In this document: positions 46,701 to 55,267 of the stretch, one piece after another | How the letters are laid out: each line of letters opens with the position of its first letter | Position numbering within the stretch: the stretch's first letter is position 1 | Assembly (NCBI RefSeq): GCF_009380165.1 | Contig: NZ_WHUF01000002.1 | Coordinates: 620,001 to 684,000, forward strand | Origin: Rugamonas rivuli | GTDB lineage: Bacteria; Pseudomonadota; Gammaproteobacteria; Burkholderiales; Burkholderiaceae_D | Length of the DNA stretch: 64,000 nt | Reading direction: 5' to 3' | Position numbers and translations under genes: made by a program | Notes under the pieces: model-generated | The model's input: the letters and a program-made list of their open reading frames with translations, nothing else | Database searches by the model: none | Told to the model about the DNA's origin: nothing

Positions 46701-47023
46701 ACTTCGCGCTGGAGGCGGAGCGCTCGCGCGGCCTGACGCCGTTGCAGGCGGTGCGCGAAGCCTGCCTGCTGCGCTTCCGCCCTATCCTGATGACGACACT
46801 GGCCGCCGCACTGGGCGCGCTGCCGTTGGCGATCGGCTTCGGCGAAGGCTCTGAGCTGCGCCAGCCGCTGGGCGTGGCCATCATCGGCGGCTTGATCGCC
46901 AGCCAGGTACTGACGCTGCTGACCACACCGGTGGTCTACATCCTGATGGACAAGCTGCGTCGCCGCGGCACGTCCGAACAACATTTAAGCCGCATCCACA
47001 GCGAAGCGCCGAGCACACCATGA
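43733..47023 (+). CDS. mdtC: RND efflux transporter, MdtC-like
   Basis: A 1096-residue pump subunit beginning with GTG inside the mdtB stop. N-terminus (NLSSPFVKRPIATVLLTCGL) and the Asp pair in TGFVVDDAIVVLENT are typical. The protein is about 70 residues longer than E. coli MdtC because of an Ala/Ser/Thr-rich insertion at residues about 775-840 (including GATGTSTSTSAASATPAN) in the second periplasmic region, just before MVPLSTLASF. The reading frame is intact across it. It overlaps the outer-membrane gene as ATGA. Confidence 0.94.
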   Translation: MNLSSPFVKRPIATVLLTCGLALAGIGAFFVLPVAPLPQVDFPVISVNANLPGASPATMATSVSTPLERHLGVIAGVNEMTSQSNTGSSSVTLQFDLNRNVDSVAREVQAAINASRVDLPATLRSNPTYRKANTSGIPVMILALTSDTRTPGQIFDAVSNTVLQRLSQVTGVGDVELGGSSLPAVRVELNPYALNRYGLSAEDVRAAIQATNANRPRGALQGNGRRLQIYSVSANASGGRSAADYRNLVVGWRNDTAIRLQDVAQVIDGVEDNNNLGLFNGKPAIIVILRSQAGANVIETVNSVRAQLPLLQAQLPSDVKIDVASDSTNSIRSSLHEIEITLIISILLVVLVVSAFLRSVRATIVPAVATVVSLLGTFGAMYLLGFSLNNLSLMALTVATGFVVDDAIVVLENTTRHIEAGMDRFEAALLGAREVGFTVLSISLSLIAVFIPLLFMGGQFGALFKEFAVTLSAAVMISLVVSLTTTPMMCAWLLKPGHVHAKPPGRIARFFERGFDFILKGYEHSLDWALSSVWLVMLSLVFVIGLNFYLFAAIPKGGFPQQDTGQINGGIRADQSISFQAMQGKLKQLVNIIKDDPDVATVVGFTGGRRAGGGFMFINLKPASQRTVAGQAVIARLRPKLAKVTGVSLFLSPVQDLRAGGRQANSNYQYTLKSDNQADLKKWASRLADAMKGQKALTDVDTDQADNGVETFVTIDKNSASRLGLSARDVDNALYNSFGQRQVATIYSELNQYHVIMEVPREFAKSPAALNDVHVPSKGLPAPSASNPNGAPVALTVASGATGTSTSTSAASATPANVAAPAVKDASSGSALSTKATTMVPLSTLASFAESSAPTSINHQDGELATTIAFNLQPGTSLSDAAEQIKAAEAEIGMPNNVRGSFQGSAKAAQDSNKSLPLLILAAIVVIYIVLGILYESLVHPITVLTTLPSAGVGAVLALLIFKMEFSTISLIGIFLLIGIVKKNAILIIDFALEAERSRGLTPLQAVREACLLRFRPILMTTLAAALGALPLAIGFGEGSELRQPLGVAIIGGLIASQVLTLLTTPVVYILMDKLRRRGTSEQHLSRIHSEAPSTP

Positions 47024-48447
47024 ACACACACGCACCATCCTTCCGCTACACATTGATCGCGCTGGCGGCGCTGCTGGCCAGCGGCTGCGCCGTCGGCCCG
47101 GCCTACAAGCTGCCGTCCACGCCGCAGCCTTCGGCCTACAAGGAAACCGCCAGCGAGGCCGAGAAAGTCGCCGCCGGCTGGACCGCCGCCGCGCCGGCCG
47201 ATACGCTGGAACGCGGCCCGTGGTGGCAGCTGTTCGGCGATCCGCTGCTGAACCAGATGGCCGACAGCATCGATGTCTCCAACCAGAACGTCGCCGCCGC
47301 CGTCGCCAACTACGCGCAGGCGCGGGCGCTGGTCGACCAGCAGCGCGCTTCGCTGTTCCCGGCGGCGACGCTGAACGGCAGCGCCAACCGCTCCGGCGGA
47401 GGCGGCAACACGCCGACCGCCAACCAGTACCGCGCCAGTATCGGCGGCAGCTGGGAGCCGGACATCTGGGGCAAGCTGCGCGCCGGCGCGAACAACGCCA
47501 GTGCCGGCATGCAGGCCAGCGCCGCCGAACTGGCCGCCGCGCGCCTGTCGGCGCAGGGCGAGCTGGCCACCAACTACTTCTCGCTGCGCCAGACCGACGC
47601 GCAGAAAGCGCTGCTGGACGCCACCACCGAAGGCTACGCGCGCGTGCTGCAGATCACGCAGAACCGCTTCGACGCCGGCATCGCCGCCAAGTCGGACCTG
47701 CTGCAGGCGCAAACCCAGCTGGCCAATGCGCGCATCGACCAGGTCACGCTGGGCCGCCAGCGCGCCACGCTGGAGCATGCGATCGCGGTCTTGCTGGGCA
47801 AAGCCGCCAGCGATTTCAGCCTGCCGCCGGCACCGTGGAAGGTAGTGGTGCCTGATGTGCCGACCGGCGTGCCATCGACGCTGCTGCAGCGCCGTCCCGA
47901 CATCGCCGCCGCCGAGCGCCGCGTGGCCGCCGCCAATGAGCAGATCGGCGTGGCCCGCAGCGCCTACTTCCCGAGCTTGAACCTGACCGGCTCCTTCGGC
48001 TACGGTTCCGGCTCCACCGGCGGCTTGTTCAACGCCTCCAACAATCTGTGGTCGCTGGGCTTGTCGGCGGCGCAGACGCTGTTCGACGCCGGCGCCACCA
48101 AGGCCCGCGTCAGCGGCGCAGAGGCCGCGCGCGACGCCGCCATCGCGCAGTACCGCCAGACCGTGCTGACGGCGTTTGCCGATGTCGAGAACCAGCTGGC
48201 CGCGACGCGCGCGCTGGCCCAGCAGCAGGACTTGCGCAAGATCGCCTCCGAGGCGGCCGACCAGGTCGAGGCACAGATGCTCAACCGCTACCGCGCCGGC
48301 CAGGTCGGTTACAGCGATGTAGTGACGGCGCAGAACACGGCGCTGGCCGCGCGCCGCGCACTGGTGCAATCGCAGGCCGATCGTCAGACGACTGCGGTGG
48401 CACTGATCCAGTCGCTGGGTGGCGGCTGGCATGCCGCTAGCGAGTAG
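47020..48447 (+). CDS. NodT-family outer-membrane efflux lipoprotein
   Basis: A 475-residue TolC-like channel. The signal peptide ends in a lipobox (LLASGC) with acylated Cys23. Two outer-membrane efflux repeats follow, with the family segment AVGPAYKLPSTPQPSAY near the start, the conserved SWEPDIWGKLRAGANNA and, in the second half, LLQRRPDIAAAERRVAAANE. It completes the tripartite pump with MdtABC. It is the last gene of the operon. Confidence 0.92.
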   Translation: MNTHAPSFRYTLIALAALLASGCAVGPAYKLPSTPQPSAYKETASEAEKVAAGWTAAAPADTLERGPWWQLFGDPLLNQMADSIDVSNQNVAAAVANYAQARALVDQQRASLFPAATLNGSANRSGGGGNTPTANQYRASIGGSWEPDIWGKLRAGANNASAGMQASAAELAAARLSAQGELATNYFSLRQTDAQKALLDATTEGYARVLQITQNRFDAGIAAKSDLLQAQTQLANARIDQVTLGRQRATLEHAIAVLLGKAASDFSLPPAPWKVVVPDVPTGVPSTLLQRRPDIAAAERRVAAANEQIGVARSAYFPSLNLTGSFGYGSGSTGGLFNASNNLWSLGLSAAQTLFDAGATKARVSGAEAARDAAIAQYRQTVLTAFADVENQLAATRALAQQQDLRKIASEAADQVEAQMLNRYRAGQVGYSDVVTAQNTALAARRALVQSQADRQTTAVALIQSLGGGWHAASE

Positions 48448-48488
48448 GGGTCTATAACAGCGGCCTGCAACAGCGGGGCGGCCGGCGC

Positions 48489-48517
48489 TTGGTTTTTGGA
48501 CGTGGTGTTTGTATAAT
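48489..48517 (+). promoter_or_regulatory. Candidate sigma-70 promoter for the CheB-CheR gene
   Basis: TTGGTT (48489-48494), 17 bases, TATAAT (48512-48517). The -10 element is exact and the spacing is optimal; the -35 is weak. Confidence 0.5.
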
Positions 48518-48562
48518 CATCTGGCAAGATGTAAACAAATACCATTTTCTCCGAGACGCCTG

Positions 48563-48590
48563 ACCGCCGGTGCAGGGTTCTTCCGGCGGT
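48563..48590 (+). repeat. Inverted repeat in the CheB-CheR leader
   Basis: ACCGCCGG (48563-48570) and CCGGCGGT (48583-48590) form a perfect eight-base stem with a 12-base loop, ending 12 bases before the start codon. In RNA it could mask or set the ribosome site. Confidence 0.5.
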
Positions 48591-48602
48591 GGCTATGCCA
48601 CG

Positions 48603-51188
48603 ATGACAAAACGTACCGCCCATGAACTGCTAGCTCCTCCAGTCGAAGATCCGGCGTCGATGCCGGACGGCGGTGCTGTGCCAGTGGTCGGCATCGGCGC
48701 ATCGGCCGGCGGCTTCGATCCGATCTGCGAATTCCTGGCCTGCGTGCCGCCGGCCAGCGGCTTCGCCTATGTCGTCATCCAGCATCTCGACCCGATGCAC
48801 AAGGCGCTGCTGCCCGAGCTGCTGCAGCGTGTCACCAGCATGCCGGTGCGCGAGGTCGAAGACGGCATGGCGGTCGAGGCAGCTCATGTGTATGTGATCC
48901 CACCCAACCACGATCTAGGTTTCGACGGCGACCGCTTTGCCGTGCTGCCGCCGTCCGGCTCACGCGGCCGCCGCCTGCCGATCGACAGCTTCTTCCAGGC
49001 GCTGGCTGTACGCGGCAATGAGCGGGCGGTGGCCATCGTATTCTCCGGCATGGGCGAGGACGGCACGCTGGGCTTGCGCGCAGTGCGCGAGCGCGGCGGC
49101 CTGACGATGGCGCAGCTGCCGGAGTCGGCGCGTTTCGATCCCATGCCGGCCAGCGCCATCGCCGCCAAGGTGGTCGATATCGTGGCGCTGCCGGGCGAGA
49201 TGTCGGCCCGCCTGGCCGATTGGTGGCGCGGCGAGCCCACCGTGTTTCCGGCCGATGCGGCCGTCCATCGCAACGCGCTGCAACAGCTGTTCCACCTGCT
49301 GCTCAAGCAGACCGGCGCCGATTTTTCCGACTACAAGCAGAGCACCATGTTGCGCCGTATCGACCGCCGCATGCAGCTGCGCCAATGCGCCGCGCTGGCC
49401 GACTACGTCGCTGTACTGGCAGGGAACCCGGTCGAGATCGAGCTGCTGTTCAAGGAGCTGCTGATCGGCGTCACCAACTTCTTCCGCGATGCCAAGGTGT
49501 GGGAGTACCTGATGGCGACATCGCTGCCGCAGCTGCTGGCGGCGCATCCCGACGGCGCGGCGTTCAAGGCCTGGGTGCCGGCCTGCTCGACCGGCGAGGA
49601 AGCCTACTCGCTGGCGATCGCTTTCAACGAGGTGCTGGAGCAGCAGCGGCCCACGGCGCGCTACACGCTGCAGATCTTCGCCACCGATCTCGATGGCGAC
49701 GCGATCGACCGCGCGCGCCAGGGCGTGTTCGACGCCGGCATCGAAGACCATGTCACGCCCGGCCAGCTGCAACGCTACTTCATACCGGCTGAAAATGGCG
49801 GCTACACCATCCGCAAGGATGTGCGCAACACCATCATCTTCGCGCGCCAGAACATCATTTCCGATCCGCCGTTCACCAAGCTCGATATCCTGTGTTGCCG
49901 TAACCTGCTGATCTACTTCACGGCCAAGCTGCAGGAACAGCTGATACCATTGTTCCATTACGCGCTCAAGACCGGCGGGCTGCTGATGCTCGGCAGCGCC
50001 GATACGCCCGGCCATTTCAACGAGCTGTTCGCGCCGATGAGCGGTACGGGCCGCATCTATCGCCGCCTGGACGCGTCCATCGAACGCGTCGCCAACTATT
50101 TTCCGACGCGCGTCAGCAGCGTATCGATTCCATTCGCCAGCGAGACTCAACACCCATCCATGAACGGTAATCTTCAATCCCAGGTCGAGCAGCAGCTGCT
50201 CAAGAAGCATGCGCCGGCCGCCGTGCTGGTCAACGCTCATGGCGACATCCTGTACATCCACGGCCGCACCGGCGCCTACCTGGAGCCGGCGGCGGGCAAG
50301 GCCAACTGGAACATCCATGCGATGGCGCGCGAGGGACTGCGGCACGAGCTGGCCGACCTGCTCAAGCGGGCGGTCCAGGGCGAGGGCATGATCGCGGTGC
50401 GCGGCCTGATCCAGCGCGACGACGCCGGCAAGCCGTCGCAGGCGCTGGACCTGACGGCGGAGGCCATGCCCGGCGATGGTCCCTTGTCCGGCAGCGTGCT
50501 TCTGACCTTTGCCAGCGTGCCGCTGCCGCCGGAAAAGCGCCGCTCGCGGTCCAGCAATCCCCACGTGCTGGAGCTGGAGCAGCAGCTGGCGCAGGCCAGG
50601 CTGGAGATCAAGGCGGTGCGCGATGAGATGCAGGCTTCGCGCGAGGAGCTCAAGTCGGCCAACGAAGAACTGCAGTCCACCAATGAGGAGCTGCAGTCGA
50701 CCAACGAGGAGCTGACCACCTCGAAGGAAGAGATGCAGTCGCTGAACGAAGAGCTCTACACCGTCAACGCCGAGCTGCAATCGAAGGTCGACGACCTGTC
50801 GCTGGTGAACGGCGACATGAAGAATCTGCTCAACAGCACCGATGTCGCCACCATCTTCCTCGACGGCGAGCTGCGCATCCGCCGCTACACCGACCGCAGC
50901 ACGCAGATCTACAAGCTGATACCGGGCGATGTGCACCGCCCGCTGAGCGACATCGTCAACGACCTGCAATACCCGGAACTGGAGCGCGACGCCCAGGAGG
51001 TGCTGCGCACGCTGGTGTTCCGCGAGCGGCAGATACCTACCCATAGCGGCGGCTGGTACACGGTGCGCATCATGCCCTACCGGACAGTGGAGAATGTGAT
51101 CGACGGGGTGGTGGTCACGTTCATCAACATCAGCGAGTCGAAGCAGCTTGAAATGCAGCTACGCTCGATGCAGAGAGGCCTAGACTAG
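48603..51188 (+). CDS. CheB-CheR-coiled coil-PAS hybrid signalling protein
   Basis: An 861-residue cytoplasmic protein with start ATG 48603; an upstream GTG at 48570 is also in frame. The N-terminal CheB methylesterase domain has Ser34 (GASAGGF), His61 (IQHLDP) and Asp153 (GMGEDGTLGL). A CheR methyltransferase domain follows (residues about 205-480; NFFRDAKVWEYL, PACSTGEEAYSLAIAFNE). A long coiled coil (about 655-730, repeats of NEELQST) leads to a PAS domain. Proteins of this layout signal together with the following histidine kinase rather than in classical chemotaxis. There is no CheB receiver domain. Confidence 0.9.
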   Translation: MTKRTAHELLAPPVEDPASMPDGGAVPVVGIGASAGGFDPICEFLACVPPASGFAYVVIQHLDPMHKALLPELLQRVTSMPVREVEDGMAVEAAHVYVIPPNHDLGFDGDRFAVLPPSGSRGRRLPIDSFFQALAVRGNERAVAIVFSGMGEDGTLGLRAVRERGGLTMAQLPESARFDPMPASAIAAKVVDIVALPGEMSARLADWWRGEPTVFPADAAVHRNALQQLFHLLLKQTGADFSDYKQSTMLRRIDRRMQLRQCAALADYVAVLAGNPVEIELLFKELLIGVTNFFRDAKVWEYLMATSLPQLLAAHPDGAAFKAWVPACSTGEEAYSLAIAFNEVLEQQRPTARYTLQIFATDLDGDAIDRARQGVFDAGIEDHVTPGQLQRYFIPAENGGYTIRKDVRNTIIFARQNIISDPPFTKLDILCCRNLLIYFTAKLQEQLIPLFHYALKTGGLLMLGSADTPGHFNELFAPMSGTGRIYRRLDASIERVANYFPTRVSSVSIPFASETQHPSMNGNLQSQVEQQLLKKHAPAAVLVNAHGDILYIHGRTGAYLEPAAGKANWNIHAMAREGLRHELADLLKRAVQGEGMIAVRGLIQRDDAGKPSQALDLTAEAMPGDGPLSGSVLLTFASVPLPPEKRRSRSSNPHVLELEQQLAQARLEIKAVRDEMQASREELKSANEELQSTNEELQSTNEELTTSKEEMQSLNEELYTVNAELQSKVDDLSLVNGDMKNLLNSTDVATIFLDGELRIRRYTDRSTQIYKLIPGDVHRPLSDIVNDLQYPELERDAQEVLRTLVFRERQIPTHSGGWYTVRIMPYRTVENVIDGVVVTFINISESKQLEMQLRSMQRGLD

Positions 51189-51189
51189 C

Positions 51190-52935
51190 ATGCGCAAACG
51201 CCATCGTCCCGAACTCGATCCAGTGCAGCTGCGCCAGATCGCCGAAATGACGGTGGCGGCGCTGCCGGATGTCCGCCCACCATCGGCGGCGAGCGAAAGC
51301 GATGAGCTCAAACGCTGGCATGAGCTCCAGGTCAGCCAGATCGAACTGGACATGCAGAACACCGCGCTGGTCGAGCTGCAGCACGAGCGCGACCAGGCCG
51401 AGGCGGGGCGCGACCGGTACGCCGCGCTGTACGACCAGGCGCCGGCCGGCTATCTGTCGCTGGACGCCGGCGGCCGCATCATCCGCGCCAACTTCGCCGC
51501 CGCCGAAATGCTGGGCAGCGCGCGCCAGAATCTGCAGGGTAAGCGCTTCGAACAGTTTGTGGCGCCGCAATCGCAGGCGACGCTGCGCAGCTTCCTGCTG
51601 GCGTTGCGCCACAACGGCGGCCGCGCCGTGCTGGAGGTGCCGCTGTTCGATCCGCACGCCGGCGCGGCGGCCCGTTCGCTGCACCGCATCCGCATCGAAG
51701 CCAATATGGATATGGCGGTGCCCAAGTGCCGCATGATCCTGACCGACATCGGCAGCGACGATGTGCGCGACGAGGCGCGGCGGCGGGCCTTCCAGGTACT
51801 CGACAGCATCAACGAGGCGGTGCTGGTATGCGACGCCTTGCAGGACATCGTGTTCGTCAACCCTGCCTTTACCACGCTGACCGGCTACACGGTGGAGGAG
51901 GCGCTGGGCCGCAATCCGCGCTTCCTCGGCCGGCCCGGCGCCCATCCGGTCGGCTACCACGCCGAGGCGATGCGCTGCCTGCGCACCTACGGCAAATGGC
52001 AGGGCGAGGTGTACAACCGGCGGCGCGAAGGCACGCCTTACGTGGCCTCCATGTCGCTGACGGTGGTGCGCGACGACGACGGCATCATCAGCCACTTCAT
52101 CGGCGTGTTCTCGGACGTCACGGCCCGCCAGCAGGCCGAGGCGGCGTTGCTGAAACTGTCGCGCGAGCTCGATGCGCGGGTGGAGGCGCGCACCGCCGAA
52201 CTGACCGAGGCCAATCGCCAGCTGATGCTGGAAGTGGTCGAACGCAAGCGCGCCGAGGCCGCGCTGCACGAATCGCGCGAACAGCTGCGCAAGCTGGCCG
52301 AGCACCTGGAAGTGGTCAAGGAAGAGGAGCGCACCCGCATCGCCCGCGACATCCACGACGAGCTGGGACAGAACCTGCTGGCGCTGCGCATCGACATCTC
52401 CATGCTCAGCACCCGCACCAGCGCGCGCCATGCGCGGCTGCACCAGCGGGTGGACGCGGTGCTGGAGAACGTCGACACCACCATCAGCAGCGTGCGCGGC
52501 ATCATGAACGATCTGCGGCCGGCGGTGCTGGACCTGGGCCTGCAGGCGGCGCTGGAGTGGCAGGTGGGCGAGTTCCGCAAGCGCAGCGGCCTAGCCTGCA
52601 AGCTGGTGCTGCCGGCGGACGCGGTGTTCGCCGTCATCGCGCCGGCGATGGAGATCGTGTTGTTCCGCAGCCTGCAGGAGGCGCTGAGCAATGTGCGGCG
52701 CCACGCGGGCGCCAGCCGGGTCGACGTGACGCTGCGGCGCAAGGGCGGCCGGCTGCTGTTCATCGTCAGCGACGACGGCATCGGCATCGCGCCCCAGCAC
52801 CGAGGCAAGAGCGAGTCGTTCGGCTTGATCGGCATGGCGCAGCGGGCGGCCTCGCTGGGCGGACACCTCGATATCGGCAAGTACGCACCGGGCTCCGGCT
52901 GCACGCTGACGATGGATTTTGAGCTGCCCGCCTGA
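51190..52935 (+). CDS. PAS-domain histidine kinase, NarL-partner type
   Basis: A 581-residue soluble kinase starting one base after the CheB-CheR stop. Two PAS domains (residues about 70-185 and 200-310) precede a coiled coil and a HisKA_3 domain with phospho-acceptor His389 in RIARDIHDELGQNLLALRID, then a short ATPase domain ending with DDGIGIAPQHRGK and FGLIGMAQRAASLGG. This kinase type phosphorylates NarL/FixJ-family regulators. No response regulator follows, so the partner must be encoded elsewhere. Confidence 0.9.
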   Translation: MRKRHRPELDPVQLRQIAEMTVAALPDVRPPSAASESDELKRWHELQVSQIELDMQNTALVELQHERDQAEAGRDRYAALYDQAPAGYLSLDAGGRIIRANFAAAEMLGSARQNLQGKRFEQFVAPQSQATLRSFLLALRHNGGRAVLEVPLFDPHAGAAARSLHRIRIEANMDMAVPKCRMILTDIGSDDVRDEARRRAFQVLDSINEAVLVCDALQDIVFVNPAFTTLTGYTVEEALGRNPRFLGRPGAHPVGYHAEAMRCLRTYGKWQGEVYNRRREGTPYVASMSLTVVRDDDGIISHFIGVFSDVTARQQAEAALLKLSRELDARVEARTAELTEANRQLMLEVVERKRAEAALHESREQLRKLAEHLEVVKEEERTRIARDIHDELGQNLLALRIDISMLSTRTSARHARLHQRVDAVLENVDTTISSVRGIMNDLRPAVLDLGLQAALEWQVGEFRKRSGLACKLVLPADAVFAVIAPAMEIVLFRSLQEALSNVRRHAGASRVDVTLRRKGGRLLFIVSDDGIGIAPQHRGKSESFGLIGMAQRAASLGGHLDIGKYAPGSGCTLTMDFELPA

Positions 52936-52965
52936 CGATGGGCGCCGCTACGTTCCCGCGTGCGG

Positions 52966-53673
52966 CTATGGCCTGATAAAGTGCAAGGCAAGTGCAATCG
53001 TGGAGAGCAATCCCAAGCCGATGACAGCAACGGTTTGAAGACGTGCTCGCTGCAACTGCTGCTTTGCATGGGCCTCCACGTCGTTGCGCAACCCTTGAAC
53101 CGCTGATTCGATACTTTGTTCGACTTGCACCACCCGGTCGATACAATGGATCAGCTCCTTCGCTTGGGTGTTGGTGAGCTTCGTGGCGTCCAGGAGTTTT
53201 TGGTTCGTAGCGTTGATCTCTACCTGTTGCCCCTCGATTACTTTCTGTTGCGCCTGAATCTGCTGATTTTGCTTGAGCAACTCGCCAGCTTGCTCCCGGA
53301 GTATCGATTGCTGTGCGATGAGCACATGCTGCTGCTCGCTGAGCATTTTTGATACCGCGCAGTTGACGACGATGAGAATAGAGGTTTTTTCAGAGAGGTT
53401 GCCGATCGAACTGTTGAGGTCAAGCTCGGCTTCGCGGATATATTCGTCGCGGTCTTTCCACCAGTTGCCGATAAAGTTGCCGTCGGCTTTTTCCCGGCGG
53501 CGAGATTGCAGCGTGTCGCCCTTGGATTTCATCGCCGCCGTCGCGACTTGGATATCTGCAATCATCGCCGGGATCTTGGCGGCATCGACAAGATCCCCGG
53601 GAATTTCCAGTTGAGAGAACGACGTGACGATTTCCAGGTGCTGCTCGGTTGGCGGTATGTTTTCTTCTTGCAT
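52966..53673 (-). CDS. Tail-anchored coiled-coil protein of unknown function
   Basis: A 235-residue protein, third gene of the SMI1/HNH-like operon. Residues about 105-205 are strongly heptad-like and rich in Gln and Glu (LLKQNQQIQAQQKVIEGQQV), and the last 22 residues are one hydrophobic helix (TVAVIGLGLLSTIALALHF) ending in IRP, giving a C-terminal membrane anchor. No signal peptide. Its ATG overlaps the stop of the upstream gene (TAATG), so production is coupled. I do not recognise the family. It is convergent with the histidine kinase. Confidence 0.7.
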   Translation of the reverse strand: MQEENIPPTEQHLEIVTSFSQLEIPGDLVDAAKIPAMIADIQVATAAMKSKGDTLQSRRREKADGNFIGNWWKDRDEYIREAELDLNSSIGNLSEKTSILIVVNCAVSKMLSEQQHVLIAQQSILREQAGELLKQNQQIQAQQKVIEGQQVEINATNQKLLDATKLTNTQAKELIHCIDRVVQVEQSIESAVQGLRNDVEAHAKQQLQRARLQTVAVIGLGLLSTIALALHFIRP

Positions 53674-55256
53674 TACAGTTTCTTCAGGAATGCTTCAATT
53701 TCAAGATGGTCGGATTCAAGCTGCTGCACCAGCGACTGGCTAGCCGCGATTTGGATGCCGGTCTGATCGCTGATCAGGCGCATGCTGGACAAGGTGTCGT
53801 TGGCGGCCTGGCCGGCCTGACCGTACACCTTGCCTATATCCTGATAGATGGCCATGGAAGCGGCGCCATTGCGCAGGTTGTCGATGGAGGCTTCAAGCTG
53901 TTGCGCCAGCGCGGCCGACATCGTTTCCAGTTTCGCGGCGTTATCCAGTTGCTGGTCGAGCCTGCTCTCATCGGATGTGTCCAGGTATTTGTCAAACAGG
54001 CGGTCAAGCAAATACGCCAGCAGCGAGGCAGACAGGCCAACGATGATGCCGGTCAGAACTGCTCCCACCGCATCGGCGATGACTGCCAGCGGGCCCAGCG
54101 AACTGACGAAGGTCACGACGCTTTGCTCCAACAGGATGCCTATCGAAGAGACAATCACGGTGATGAGCATTTTGCTTCCCGCGCGCACGCTGTCGGCGCG
54201 CGTCATGCCGACCGGCGGCATGACCAGCATCTTGAAGGCTTTGAACAAGCCAATTAAACCTTCGCGTATCACGCGTACCAGGCGCGCGCCGGTCGTGATG
54301 AAGCTATTGATGACGAAGGTTAGCAGGTTGCTGAGGAAGCCACTGACTCCGCCGTCCAGCAACGCGGACAGCGCATCCGGAAGCTTGGCCGCGACCGACG
54401 CTCCCACTTTCTGCAAGCGTTCCCCGATTTCCCGGAAAACCGATTTCCCGACCTCGAACCCGTGTCGTATCAACGCTTTCAGTTCCGTGAACAGCGCGTT
54501 GACCAGTTCAGTCAGGAGCAGGCCCATGGCCTGGCGCAACGCCATGCCAGCCGCCTGTTTGGCCCCGGTCGAGAGCAGCTCGCCGGCCTGTTTGCTGAGC
54601 AGCGCGGAGTTGACCGTGCCGTTGACGTGCGTTTGGGCGGCATTGTAGATTTCTTCCGCCCGTTCAGGATCGACACCAAAACGCTCGGCGTTGGTACGCC
54701 CGTCGTCGCCCGTCTTCATCATCCATTCTTTCAGATCATGGGAGTTCTTTGATCCGTTGAGCGCGGCATTGGTGATCGCCAGATTGGCTTCGTCGTTGGC
54801 GAGATTGATGATCGCTTTCAGATCGACGCCATCGGGACCGACCTTGCCCAGCGCGAGATGCGCAGCTGCATTGCCGGCAATCTCTTCCAGGGAAATGACA
54901 TGGTCCAGGTGAGGCGGATCTTCCAGGCCGGCCAGTGTCTCCCCGGTATAGGCGTCGGTACCGCTTTGCATCTTTTCCTTGCGTAGCTCACACCATTCCT
55001 TCTGCGAGGCGCTGAAGTTTTTACGTTCAAAGTCCTTCTGGAAGTTCTCCTTGAGCGCCTGGTCGTTTGCGTTGGCGGTTGGGCCATCCTTGGACTCAAA
55101 GTTGTGCAAGGTGGTGACGTTGCCGCCAGCTTTGTCCGCAAACATGGCCCGCGACAAGCCGAAAGCGCCCAGCACTTGAGAGAAAACATGCTGCTGACAT
55201 TCATTGAACAGCGCGTCGAGCCGTTGTTGTTTCAGTGCGGTGTTGGAAACTGGCAT
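53673..55256 (-). CDS. HNH-like nuclease motif membrane protein, unknown family
   Basis: A 527-residue protein beginning at ATG 55256, with AGGG seven bases upstream. Residues about 102-173 read as an HNH-type core: AYTGETL, then Asp118-His119 in HLDHVISLEEI, and Asn158 with Asn167 and Lys170 in NLAITNAALNGSKNSHD. Central and C-terminal parts are helical, with hydrophobic segments at about 305-325, 363-385 and 389-417, followed by a coiled-coil-like tail. No signal peptide or secretion tag. It is flanked by an SMI1/KNR4 gene and a membrane coiled-coil gene. The nuclease call rests on motif only. Confidence 0.55.
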   Translation of the reverse strand: MPVSNTALKQQRLDALFNECQQHVFSQVLGAFGLSRAMFADKAGGNVTTLHNFESKDGPTANANDQALKENFQKDFERKNFSASQKEWCELRKEKMQSGTDAYTGETLAGLEDPPHLDHVISLEEIAGNAAAHLALGKVGPDGVDLKAIINLANDEANLAITNAALNGSKNSHDLKEWMMKTGDDGRTNAERFGVDPERAEEIYNAAQTHVNGTVNSALLSKQAGELLSTGAKQAAGMALRQAMGLLLTELVNALFTELKALIRHGFEVGKSVFREIGERLQKVGASVAAKLPDALSALLDGGVSGFLSNLLTFVINSFITTGARLVRVIREGLIGLFKAFKMLVMPPVGMTRADSVRAGSKMLITVIVSSIGILLEQSVVTFVSSLGPLAVIADAVGAVLTGIIVGLSASLLAYLLDRLFDKYLDTSDESRLDQQLDNAAKLETMSAALAQQLEASIDNLRNGAASMAIYQDIGKVYGQAGQAANDTLSSMRLISDQTGIQIAASQSLVQQLESDHLEIEAFLKKL

Positions 55257-55267
55257 AAATGGCCCTG

